From Neelides folsomi (taxonomy: Eukaryota; Arthropoda; Collembola; Neelipleona; Neelidae): a DNA stretch of 64,000 nt. Positions 25,101 through 36,270 of the stretch are shown in pieces. The notes under the pieces are model-generated. The model ran no database searches. It saw nothing but the letters and a program-made list of their open reading frames with translations, and was not told the origin of the DNA. The stretch lies in the NCBI GenBank assembly GCA_034687125.1, contig JAQGBZ010000270.1:1-64000 (forward strand). Reading direction: 5' to 3'. The number at the start of each line of letters is the position of its first letter. Position 1 is the first letter of the stretch. The position numbers and the translations under genes were made by a program.

Positions 25101-25867
25101 AATATTTTAGTGATCATTATTTAAGTACTTAGGTACGTTTATTAACTTTATTAGCTATTTTTCTAAATCCCCAATTACGAGTTAAAAACTTTGTTGAGAA
25201 TACATATTGGTCTATTAGCGAGTTCAACACATCGTTGAATAGTAAAAGTCTTAAAGCACAATTAGCATAATTTTTATTGATATTTTTTTCATTATAAATT
25301 TTTTTGATATTCTTATTATTGTACCTTGAATTTGTAGTTAATAGTAGTAGTAAAGATTTAAATCTTATTGAAAGATCTTTTCAAATGTTAAATAAATTAT
25401 TATCTTACACTAAACAATACCTATAAAATAATAGTCTTTATAAATATTTTTATACACATTCTATGCAAAGATAAAAAAAAGTATGAAATATCCCTATACT
25501 ATTGGTATAAACATTCACGCAATTTCAAATCTTAAAAAACTTTGACATAATGAACCTTTGATACTTCTCTATAATCTTAGATTACTACTTAAGGTATATA
25601 TTAAATTTTACTCTAGTACGTATAATACAATGGTTGAATATAGCTTTATGTAATTGATATTAAAAATTCAATATAAAGGAACTGAATTACAAGAAATTGG
25701 TAGATAAAAATTTATGGCTCAATGAGGCTCATAAAAGAATGTGAATAATAAATGAATGCATGGAATTTTATCTTCATTCCGAAGTTTAATTGTAGTTCGA
25801 AGGAACCAGAAGTAAATAATTTGAATCTAATGTCTGTACACACGTCCCACTTCATGACTTTATGACT

Positions 25868-28800
25868 TCATACGTTATTTTCTTTCCTTAGAGTTCCGAA
25901 GCTCTCCATGGTCGCCGTGTTGGTGATTTTTGGATGGTTTCGGATCGTGCCGTATCCCGTGTTCCGCTCAATCGTTGTAATGGTCACCTCGGGATTTATA
26001 TAACTCTGGGGAGGAAGCGGCATTCCGAATCCTCCGTTCCCGCTTACACCTCCGCTCATCGACATCGACATCCCTTCGTCGATTCGGGTCACAGTGAGGT
26101 CGATGTGTTCGGAGGAGAAGTCGTTACACACATCTGGGCCCGGGCATTGTTTCGTCAACGTTCCTTGACCGTTGTAGTTGTGGTGCATGTGGTTGGGATG
26201 GCCGGTGCGGGACAGCGTGTTTGGGTTCGTGTGATTCTGCGGCAGAGTTCCGTGCGTGGTGGCAATTGGCATGAAAGGTGACGGCTCTTGGCGATGGAAA
26301 GTAATGACATAGTGGTTGGGTGGGAATTTGCGGAAATACGCCGCCATGTCGAAGAGAGCTGCGAGTTCGGAGAGGCTGAAGGAGAGAAGGAAGAGATAAA
26401 ACGAATACCCGTATTTATACCGGTAGAAGGTCGTAAGTTTCTTCTGGTGAAAGCTGAAAGTTTCAAAAGCCCCATAAAACATTTAATAATGAACTTGGAC
26501 CAACTTCCTTATCACAATCCTTTTATCACCAATGGAAAGGAAATATCTCAACTAGCATTAACATTATAGCTCAATAACTATTTAACCATAGATTTTGAAC
26601 CATCAATTGGAAATCCTGAACAATCTTTTATCGTTCAAATGTTTCAATATATTTAAAGTTAGTAAGTCAAATATTTTTATTTAAATATATTTTAATATAC
26701 ATAAGTGTATGAATAAAAATATCAGTTTTTTGGTTACTTGATTTCAATAACAAGATACTGGGTGGGCCATAAGTTGCTTTCTTTTTATACGATTGTTTAT
26801 TTAAAAAAAATAGTAGCAACTTATGGCCCACTCTGTATGTTACTTTGATGAGTAAATATAAGAATTGATCATTTTGGTCATAAAGGAATGAAAGCATGTA
26901 TTGAAATTGTAAGTAGGTAAAATGATTGAACCTGTATGGAAGATTGGCTTCAAATTCGGACCCAATTTGAGAGACAAACGTGAGGAGAGCAGTCGCTTGG
27001 CAAAGTCCTGGAATATGAAAAATTACTTGATGGATACTTTTGTGGGATATTTGGGGACTCTTTGGTTCTGAGGAGCTTCGTACGTGGACGGAGGTTTTAT
27101 AAAGAATCGTAAAAGACGACTATGTTTAGAATATAAAGGGTTTGAGATGGAGCATATCTTGTTGATGGAGCCGTAAAATCTCCCTCTCCACCCTTTCCAT
27201 AAAATATCATAAAACGGGAAAGGAGATGTTAGATGAGCTAAGAAGGATGAAGGAAATGATCCTTTTCTTATTGGCATATTTCAGACCCTTCAAAAATATA
27301 CACACGTCAAAACACAAAGATATTATGAAACCAGATCGTTAATATTGAACATTTTTGACAGAGAAAGTATATACCTAACTTACATACATGTATGTATAGA
27401 TATTATACTACATTCATAAATACTTTATGTAATATACCTTCTTGTAGAGTATGTTATGCTACATACCTACAGTATATATGTAAAATGTAAATATACTCAT
27501 ATCTTACAAAACAATATGCGAAATGTCAATACAACGCATTTTGACTTCAAACACGAGATATTTTATTTCCAACTTCAACATTCCTGAATAAAAAATTCCA
27601 TAAAAATGTTCATTGCAATTTTTAAAATTGTGAATTGTGAATTGGAATGAAGATGTCAAATAATATGGAATATCAAATATGTCTATTTTCCTTGCAATAT
27701 TCCCCTACTCACATTGTCACATCATGAAAGTTCATTTCATAATAACTACTGTATTACATATTTTGGTAAACGACCACTTTGACTATAAAACCCATCATCA
27801 CTCCCATACATATTTTATAGTTAGTAAAATTATATGGTGACTCTTTGTCGTTATTGTCAGTAATTTACAACATCTATTGCTTTACAAATTGAGTTGTATG
27901 TAAACTTTAAATGCACATCTCGTGCTTTCCATTGTTTCAAGTGGATAAATCACTTCTTTGATGTTGCATGTGCCTTTATGCCTTTACACAATGCATATTA
28001 AGTAAGGTAAGTATGATAATAATAAGCGTGATATATTTCGTCCTAATATAACTTTACGTTTAACGTGTACAAGTTTCAAAAATAAACTATTTCAGAGTCA
28101 ATTTCCTCTTGTAATTTAATTCCCAAGATAAAAATTGCCATAAGTTTTAAATTCTGCCTGAAACTGAATAGGGTGCTCATATATATATAACTTTAATATT
28201 AAATTGAAATGAATAATCCCCTTTAAAATAATCCAAAAATGATTGAAAATTTAAAAAGACGTCTAATCCAATTTTGTGTACTCCAAAAAGGAAATGATAA
28301 AAAAATTTCCGTTTAGCTAAAAAAAATGCCTTCATAGTGCTTATTTATACCTAAGAATTTTAGCATATATCTACTTAAATGCATAGTATACATAATAATA
28401 TATCCTACATATGGAAAGTTCCAGGATGTGGACAAAACAAGTATGGTAACACATATACCATAGTACGTAATGAGTAGCTATAATATAATATACATTACAT
28501 AGTATTACATATATGGTTAAATTCGCATCTGAATTTCCACTATGCATCAAATGTGTCTATATAAAGCACGTATTATGAAAGATTTATGCTCATACGGAAT
28601 GTAGAATATGTTGCCGTAGGTTGGAATTTATCCCAGATTTCTTTGAAATAATGTTCCCAGGAAAGAGCCGAATATTCCTACATAGCTATATAAAGATAAA
28701 AGTCTTTTCTGTAAAGGTATGAACTCTTTGAATCTCTTTATATACAGATTTACCTTCTTTGCCCAATGTAGCAAATAATGGTTAGTTTAGTATGTGGAGA

Positions 28801-30344
28801 AAGGAGGTTTTAGGTAATGTGTATTAAGAATGAGATTCCTATTAGGAGCATTAAAGCTGACACGGCGCTTTCGTTCCCCACCAGAACAAAAAATATTCCC
28901 AACTGTGGTAATCTCATGGATCTAAAAGTAGGAAACCACTTTGATACATTTCTGCTTCTTTTCCCCTTCTTTTCTCCCCATTCAGGTGACAGTGATTGAA
29001 AAGAGCTGCTTCTATTGGGAATTGTGATCTCTTTCCGCGCCTTCAACTTCTGGCTCGGACCGCACACTGCGGACTTGGCAGGATTGAAAAATTGAAATTG
29101 GGAAAAGAACCTTTAGACAAATGGTAATGGGCCGAAAATTGACCATGGAAATGATAAGGGAAAGTGATGGGCTCAGATTTCCGATCCGAGATCAAAAGAA
29201 AGAAAGGGGTTATTGACCTCCAAGGATGAGCATGCTGGCTTCGATGATCTTCTTATTCCTGGGACAGAAATGTCCAAAAGTGAGGCAAAGGAACGACGCG
29301 GAGGTGAAGACAACGGAGAGGCCAATGAAGGGAAGTGTAAACCTGAAGAACGACCAAACTTTACAAGTTAATTCACCGTGTTCCTCATGAAGGTTTCAGG
29401 AACCTGGAGGGTTTTCCTAATAGCCTAATAAATTATTCCTCCCACTCAATTATATAAGACGCTAACCGATTCTTCATTCTTATTCGTCTTCGCTTCAGCT
29501 TAAACTAATGTTGATTTATTGACTCGATAAATTAAACTAACTCCTTCCCATCAGTCCTAAAAATCTAATTTGCTCCCAGATTGGGTAAAAGTGTCTAAGC
29601 AAATAAATCCTCATGAATCTCTTGAGAAACGTTTAGAAAAATTACATTCGTTCACTCAATTAAAGGCTTTGAATATTAAATTAATGGACTATAATTTAAA
29701 TAAAATCAAAATCTCCACATATTTAATATACAACTATTTGTATTATGTATTAAAAAAATTATCTGTAATATAGTATGTCTGTACAGGGTGGGCCATTAAA
29801 TGCTTTCTTTTTTATACGATTGTTTATTTAAAAAAGAAAGCAACTTATGGCCTACCCTGTAGATAAGATAAATGACATGTTTTTGATATTTTGTTATAAA
29901 AATTATATTTAGTTAATGTAATTAATTAATGTTTGTAATTAGTTAATGATATTAGTAAAGGTAATGTAATATGTAATTAATGTAATTAGTTAATGAATAC
30001 CTTAACTTTTCTACACAATTTGCAATGAGTTCTGTCGGCATTACAGGGGGTTTCTTTGCAGAGTTGAAGTTGATGATTCCAAAATTGTACCAGTCGAGTT
30101 CATGGCACTCGATGTTGCTCTTCACAGAGCTCTGAACGCACATCTTGAAAAGCCCAAACTTGGCTCTAATGAGATGAGGCTTCGGTTCTTCGTAAGGGCC
30201 CAACTTGTCCAACTCAAGCTGATCCACTTGAGGTTCTTGGATAGAAATCCAGTCAACAGTTAACACAGCCATCCAAAGGACAGCAAGTGCCGCGATGCAG
30301 CAAAGCGTTCCCAACACCGCCAAATGCTTATAATGCTTCTTCAT
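25868..30344 (-). CDS. Stargazin/TARP-like claudin-superfamily tetraspan (exon 3 donor unresolved)
   Basis: Transcript order: exon 1 30344-30001, exon 2 29342-29218, probable exon 3 from 28856, last exon 26443-25868. The start ATG at 30344 is the first ATG in an open frame that continues upstream to GTG at 30380. TM1 is LAVLGTLCCIAALAVLWMAV. The first loop has Trp32, GLF (64-66), Cys69 and Cys80 ten residues apart, the claudin/gamma pattern. TM2 is FTLPFIGLSVVFTSASFLCL. TM3 is ASMLILG joined in phase 1 to ALMLLIGISFLIHIT. The last exon has YKYGYSFYLFLLSFSLSELA and AAYFRKF, close to the TM4 of stargazins, then a long Pro/Asn/His/Gly-rich cytoplasmic tail of about 140 aa ending KENNV. Such subunits modulate AMPA-type glutamate receptors or voltage-gated calcium channels. 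Exon 3 runs into a stop (28810-28812) with no GT before it, so how exons 3 and 4 join is unknown: a missing exon, unusual intron, assembly error or decay are all possible. Confidence 0.7.
26444..28809 (-). other. Putative intron between exons 3 and 4 of the TARP-like gene
   Basis: AT-rich apart from 28820-29100. It contains one ACAGGG mini-element (26756-26837). The open frame at 27023-27277 (- strand) has no domain or splice support. I looked here for an alternative third-membrane-segment exon and found none. Confidence 0.5.
26756..26837. mobile_element. 82-bp ACAGGGTGGGCC mini-element, copy 2
   Basis: TACTGGGTGGGCCATAAGTT at left and AACTTATGGCCCACTCTGTA at right form a long hairpin around TTTTTATACGATTGTTTATT. 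TA stands at both borders. It is intronic in the TARP-like gene. Confidence 0.75.
29782..29861. mobile_element. 80-bp ACAGGGTGGGCC mini-element, copy 3
   Basis: TACAGGGTGGGCC at left and GGCCTACCCTGTA at right enclose the same core TTTTATACGATTGTTTATTT as copies 2 and 4. It lies in intron 1 of the TARP-like gene, about 140 bp from exon 1. Confidence 0.75.
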
Positions 30345-30539
30345 CTTTAAACTCGATGACGCACTTGGTTTGACACTCACTTAATTAAACTCCTGTTCGG
30401 AATTCCAAAACTAATTTAAGTAAGATGGAATCGAATATCTGTAGGATCGAATCGAATAAATGATCACAAGAATTCTCGTCCAATTGGAAAATTGTATATA
30501 AATAATTGATTCCCAAAGCACGCGAGACTTCCTCACTAT

Positions 30540-30930
30540 TTCCCTACTTGAGAAGTGAAGTGTTTCCAGGAGGGAATAAGGGAAGGTAAAATGAGCTGCT
30601 GCATCTCAAAGAGTCGGCGACGAGCTTTTGGGTCTTTTCCTCGACTCGCCCTCGACTCTGTCTGAGACTCAGACTCTGAGCCCTGAACGTGATCCTAAAC
30701 GAGGAATCCCTGCGCACTCCACCCGGACTTTCAACCCCACACACTCGGTCCATTCCCAGTTGTCGGATCGAGAAGGGAGGGTTTCTTCCCCTCGCCCGGC
30801 TTCCCAACTCTCTCCCTTTGCATCCAACGTACGAGGACGTATTTTATATGTATTGTGCCATAGCCGGGTTGTGGATTGAAACCCTCTGGCTGCCACTCGC
30901 AGAGAGTCCCTTACAACTTGATCCTCAAAG
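30540..30930. promoter_or_regulatory. GC- and CpG-richer island upstream of the TARP-like gene
   Basis: About 390 bp lying 200-590 bp upstream of the ATG at 30344. It is clearly richer in CG dinucleotides (GTCGGCGACGAGC, CTCGCCCTCGACTC, GTACGAGGACG) than its surroundings. All six frames are fairly open because of the composition and translate to unrelated peptides, so I read it as promoter/5' UTR DNA rather than coding. No core promoter element is certain. Confidence 0.4.
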
Positions 30931-33900
30931 CTTTATCCCCCACATTGACGAACTCATACAAGGACTTGCTTACTTCTACTCTATGTATTGCTGGATCACC
31001 CACAATATATAATACAATACACACAATATATTTATCAGTATATATATACAATATATTGCACCCACAATATACATATAAATACATAAAGAATATATTGATG
31101 TACACAATCCCCCTTTTTCATATGGATGTGCCTTCTATAATCTACAACTTCCCCCCGCTCTTCAATCCTCACCCTCCCTCTAATTCAACAGAGAAATTGG
31201 ACGCACATGCATATTTCTCCAGACCCTGGTGCTCCCATTATTATCCCTTCACTCTTTTCCAGAGGGGACTCGTACAATTCTCCATCAATTACCTTCTTTT
31301 GAGGGATAAAAACGATGAAATTTTATTCACTAAACTTCATCACCTCGTTTAAATGCTAAAACTTTTATGAACCCGAGGACATTCAAAATGATCCAATAAA
31401 CTCCCTTTGAAAGAAAATTTATATTTCTTTTATTCTTTTATTTTATTTTACTCTACTTTTTTATTCTAACAATAAATACAATAGTTAATAAAATTATATG
31501 CTTAAATGATACACAAATACAGTAAAAATAAACATAAAAAATACAATGTACCGAACATATACAGGGTGGTTGCTTTCTTTTTTATACGATTGTTTATTTT
31601 AAAAAAAGGAACTTATGGCCCACCATGTATATACTGAGCATATTTTTTATTACTTAAATTTTGTAATGAGAATTATTTGTTCACGGATAATGAAAGTAGA
31701 TGTAAATAAAATCCAATCATGGTGGTTTAAAATATGACTCGAAAGGATTCGTTGGAGCGTTTGAAGCTCAAAGCTTCTTTTATAATATATTTCGCCTTCA
31801 CCATGAACATTTTCGGGTAATATAATCCTGGAGTTGGAGTTTGAAAATAAAGTGAAAATTTGGTTGAGTAAGGGAAAGAGGGAAACTGGAAGATCTATGC
31901 TTTAGGCTTTTCTTACCAAATATATAAGTTTCGGAGTTTGGGGCATAGTCCGTCGTTACGATAAACTAGGAGGACATGTGTGTATCCAATTTCCCATATC
32001 GATTCCCTTCTACTATCTGTGACACCAACCAGAGACAGAATAAAATGATCCAAAGGCTTTCGGTTTAAATTCTTCAACATTTTCTATCTCATATTTTGTA
32101 CACAACAGAGGCTTGGTTTGTTCTACAATTTAATATGAAGTTATTTAATATGAAATGTGCTCTTATATTTCATATACATAAATATCAAATATTGAATATG
32201 GGTATTTGTAGATATTTTATTATATATATACGTGTTATATGCCAATGAACCTTTTACCTTTAGTCTTCCAAAAAAGTAATTAAAGTCAATTTCATGAAGA
32301 AAGAAAGAATTTAATATAAAAATGAATACAGTAAAAAATCAATGCGAGGAAAATTCAACCATTACATAAGTAATTACATATTTGTATGTAATACCATATA
32401 AGTTTTTTTATTCTTTCTCAAAAGTTTTATTATTACAAGTAATATAAAATTCGATGGAGTTTCATAACTAAACTTCAAACATTTTTATGTATTACTATTA
32501 TTAACTACAGTTCATTAAAAGTAACATATTGTATTGTATGCAAAGCTATTTAACTAACTTTAAGTAATGTACTCTATATTACATTATAATCTATTATAAA
32601 GCCTCTATTGAATTTAATTTATCACACCTTACAATTTCTTATGATTGTAATGCAATTACACAATTTTAACCAACTTGGTATTTTCAACCTTTTGTTTTTA
32701 ATTTAATTTAATCATTATTTTTATTTTATTTTCTACAATGGCTATTTTAATATGATCAAATAGACATATTATTGAGTACCGAATAAAATCAACTTTACTT
32801 ATACTAATATTCAACTAATGACAATTGGCAAACAGGCAATTAATAAAATACAATTATGTAAAAATACTCTAACGTTGACATAAACTTTCAAAAATAAAAA
32901 TGAACTAAATATGTAAGCTTACACCAAATGAACATTTGTATTTAAAATAATGATTAAAATTAAATTGCACAGAATATAACCGATTTAAAATTAAAATACA
33001 TTTAGAACTACCTTAGAACACTAAATATGAAATTTTTGTTCTACTCTACGGGATTATTTTATGTAGGTATGATTTCGTTTTTACGCACCATCAAAGGTAA
33101 TTATACCCAAAACTATTAAATATTTATTAATGTACTGATGTATGATGTATAGTACACCTATACAGTTTAAAATATATTGTAATTACCTTCACACTTAGAC
33201 ATTAGTTTCTCATTTGATATTTTGAATACTTAATACGTAAATACACATGTACTACTAATTAAATAAGTTGCTCTTAAAATAATACCTATTTTCAACTTAT
33301 TTAACATGGATAGTGTTTAAAGGTATTCAGCGTATTCTTGAAATGTTTACTGTATGTGTAAGGTGTGTGTTTTCACGTCTCTTCAAATATTACTCCATTT
33401 GTATGTTTAACATTGAAAGATCTTCTTAACTTCAGCGTAGGATATTGATTCTCTATGAAGTTCAGGCGATCTGCAAATCTAAACATTAAACCCAACAAAT
33501 TACAAATAAAAATCTAAGTATGTATAATGTAAACTGGCGAAATTATTTAGCTAGAATATTTAAAAATATTTAAGAATATTTAAGTAATTATAGTAAATAA
33601 GCTTACACATTATTTTCGCACACGCACAAATCTCCACATTAAGAAGAAGAATCAAAAATTACACGAAGCGCAAATTATCTGTACAATGTATTGGATACAT
33701 TTTCAAATATAAATATTTAGATTGAGAAAATCAACTTACATACAAACTTACATGCAATAAGATAATGTACAAACAAGAATTTTCAATATAACATCGATAC
33801 TTAAAAGTTATCATGAATTTATTCATTAGCATTAAGGTAAAGACGTTTTCAAGTTTTCATACATCACAAATTGCCATGCGTAATTATCTTTTTCCTAAGA

Positions 33901-34682
33901 TGCCATTTATTATTTTGACAAGATATGATGATTATAACACCAAAAATGTCATAGATTGTTCGTAGATCATCTCTAAATTCACAAATAATAAATGTAAGGA
34001 AAGACAATTAATGTAACTAATACATTAAATTTAATTATTCCAAAATTAAACTTAACAAAAGATTATTTTAAACTAATTAATGCCTTCATTCACCAATTAC
34101 TCTCACTTTAAACATACTTTAACTCTAGTTTTTTTACATGTTAATTAAAGTAAACATAGTACATTTAACTAATTAATATATCAAGCTATTCGTTGCCTAT
34201 TATTGTAATAAGTATTAATGATCTTTAATTGGCTAATTGGTTTCCAATATTTTATTGGAGATTCCAAATACAAAATTACGAAATGTTAATAAAAGCTACT
34301 TATACATACATAAATTCACTATTTAAAATAACAAAGCTAAAAATTAAAAATTTGCAATAAATCCCAAACGTTGAAAACATCAAATGTATAAAAGAAATAA
34401 TAAGTACTGCTTATGCATTCGAATCAAATCAATATAAAAAGTCGGATCAATAATGGAACCACAGGGAAAGGAGGAATTCTGTCGTATCAGATATATCTGT
34501 TGTATCAGATATATCACTAAGTTTAACATACAAAGTACATAATACGGAGCTTATAATGTATGGTGAATTTATAGAAGTTCTTAAAGTTTCTCCTTGTTTT
34601 GCATTAAAGTCCGTCCAAACGTAATACTCGAACGAGTACGAGCACGACAGCACGAGCACGAGTATTTACCACAGTCGTGAAT
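30931..34682. other. Intergenic region between the TARP-like and IRSp53 genes
   Basis: AT-rich, with one ACAGGG mini-element at 31560-31629. A 14-bp direct duplication (GTATCAGATATATC) lies at 34487-34516, and a near-palindromic CGAGCACGAG cluster at 34622-34668 just beyond the IRSp53 stop. It probably includes the long 3' UTR of IRSp53. No gene was seen. Confidence 0.55.
31560..31629. mobile_element. 70-bp ACAGGGTGGGCC mini-element, copy 4 (left end deleted)
   Basis: TACAGGGTGG runs directly into TTGCTTTCTTTTTTATACGA, so about 10 bp (GCCATAAG) are missing from the left arm compared with copies 2 and 3. The right arm is ACTTATGGCCCACCATGTA. Confidence 0.7.
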
Positions 34683-36270
34683 TTAACCATAAGAGACGGA
34701 ATTGTCAACTCCCCAGAGATCATACCAAGGGCCGCAAAAGTTTCCGGACCTTTCGGATTTTTGATCAAGACGGGAAGTTCGTTCGGGGAAGTAAAGGCGC
34801 CGATGGAGATGACTTCCGTAATCGAAAATTGGTTTTTTCCCATCCGAGCTGATCAACTCCACTTGATGAAACTCGGACCGAATGGATCCTTTGAATTGGG
34901 CCGGTCTTTGAATCCGGATGTCCGACGACCCGCGACGGTGAGACTTTGAGACGGAAGTCGCCCCACTTCTGCTTTCTTTTTTCACTTCTTTTTGTCCATA
35001 AGCCACCAGTTCCATTTTGGCCGACGGAACCGGCGGGGCCGGGGACGAAGGCGGCCCTTGTAAATATCGATGCATTCCATAATGTCTCGTCAGTCCTTCG
35101 GTTACAATCCTCATGGACTGACTTTTGACCTTAATTGAAGAATTGGATTTCTTTGCCACGACGTTCCCGTTTCCCTTCATGGGTGGCGGTGGCAACTCCA
35201 TCAATTCCGGCTCGATGAAAACGCTCGAGCTGATATTGTCCTCAAAATCGCCGTTAATCGTGAAATCGTCTTCGTCATCCTCATCGTCCAAATCTACATC
35301 GATTTCCTCTTCGTCTTCATCAGAATTGTAAGAAACTTTACTTGCTGCAATGTACCGGTTTGTGAAGGCCCGACCGGCGAAATGACGTCCGACGGATTTC
35401 AATTTCTCCTCGCTGAGGAGATTGTTTTTGGTCATTGGGACAATTGGAGCTTCGGATCCGGAAAACGATTCGATCCGAGAAACGATCTTCCGGTCCCCGT
35501 AATGATTCATATTATTCTGCATCTGCTGGTGCATTTTTTCCTTTTGCGAACGTTGAAGAGAATTATTATTTTTATGAGGTTCTTGAGGGAGCGGTCTGTT
35601 CTCGTAGCTCTTTTTCAACTTGTATTCTTCCATTGGAGTCAAAGGCAACTTTTCATTTTGGTTCTTTGCCATCCGGGCACTTCCCTTTTGGCTATTTTTC
35701 CCATTTTTCCTCCGCATGTGGTCGCTTATAACAATGCAACTGTCTGAGTCCTTCTGGTTGAACCCTTCGACCTTTTCGACCTTTGACCCGTGTGACCTGG
35801 TTTCTTTTGGCATTGGCGGTGGTAGTGGGAGCGAAATTGACCTCGAGACTGAAGAGTCTGTGGATGGAAGTGGAGACTCCGATTTCTTTTCTTTTTTACT
35901 TGAAGTCATTTCTTGCATCTCGAATTCGGACGGAAGATCGACGATTGACGTGTGACAAGCCCAAACATTTTCACACGATTCTGCAGCCGAAATTGAGTCG
36001 AAAGTTTGTGGCGGTGGAACTTCGGGTCTTTTCCATATTAGGGATTTTGTCCGATTTATGAGCTTCTTAAAAGCTCCGTCTTTCATATTTCGCTGATTAC
36101 CATGCCGGCGTGAGTTGAACGTGTGGCCACGAGTGTCTTCCTTCTCGTCGCACCCGGAAACATTGCTAAAGCTCAAAGAACGTCTTGCGTTCTTGGGTCC
36201 GCCAACTCGGACCGATTCCGACATGTGATAGCGATCCATGAGCCATTTATCCCCAGAATTCAACTCCTCG
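34683..36270 (-). other. Long terminal exon of IRSp53: disordered Pro/Ser/acidic tail
   Basis: A single 1588-nt exon adds about 529 residues with no folded domain recognised. It opens SEELNSGDKWLMDRYHMSES. It holds Pro-rich stretches (SLPLPPPMP, RPLPQEP, PSSPAPPVPSAK, LPPPPMKG) that could bind SH3 domains. There is a strong acidic block (DEDEEEIDVDLDDEDDEDD) and many Ser/Arg segments (ARRSLSFSN). The acceptor (ACACCAG) was chosen because it is the one that restores phase 2 from the preceding exon. The open frame extends 167 nt further 5' into intron, which is why the exon looks longer in a plain frame scan. Confidence 0.8.

Larger units (their letters stand above)
18915..25867. other. Intergenic region between the two tetraspan genes
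   Basis: Nearly 7 kb with no supported exon. It contains the 405-bp element at 21792-22196 and CCTAA-type tracts at about 20293-20320 and 21058-21070. Open stretches at 19281-19571 and 23803-24108 begin at non-ATG codons and show no domain. The GC-richer DNA at 19040-19400 could include the promoter of the gene starting at 18914, but no core element is certain. Confidence 0.55.

Noticed and set aside
28857-29067. Upstream part of the minus-strand frame that ends at 28810, first considered part of TARP exon 3
   Set aside because: No acceptor in this stretch gives the phase needed to follow exon 2 in this frame. The TCAG at 28857-28860 does, so only 28856 downward is called exon.
30689-31352. 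Overlapping plus-strand open stretches of 107 and 158 codons
   Set aside because: They come from the CpG-richer island and adjacent low-complexity TATA/Pro-rich DNA. There is no domain, no consistent frame and no splice support.
34604-34843. 79-codon minus-strand frame overlapping the IRSp53 stop
   Set aside because: It is in a different frame from the IRSp53 tail and its end is made of a CGAGCACGAG repeat; no donor joins it to the tail in phase.
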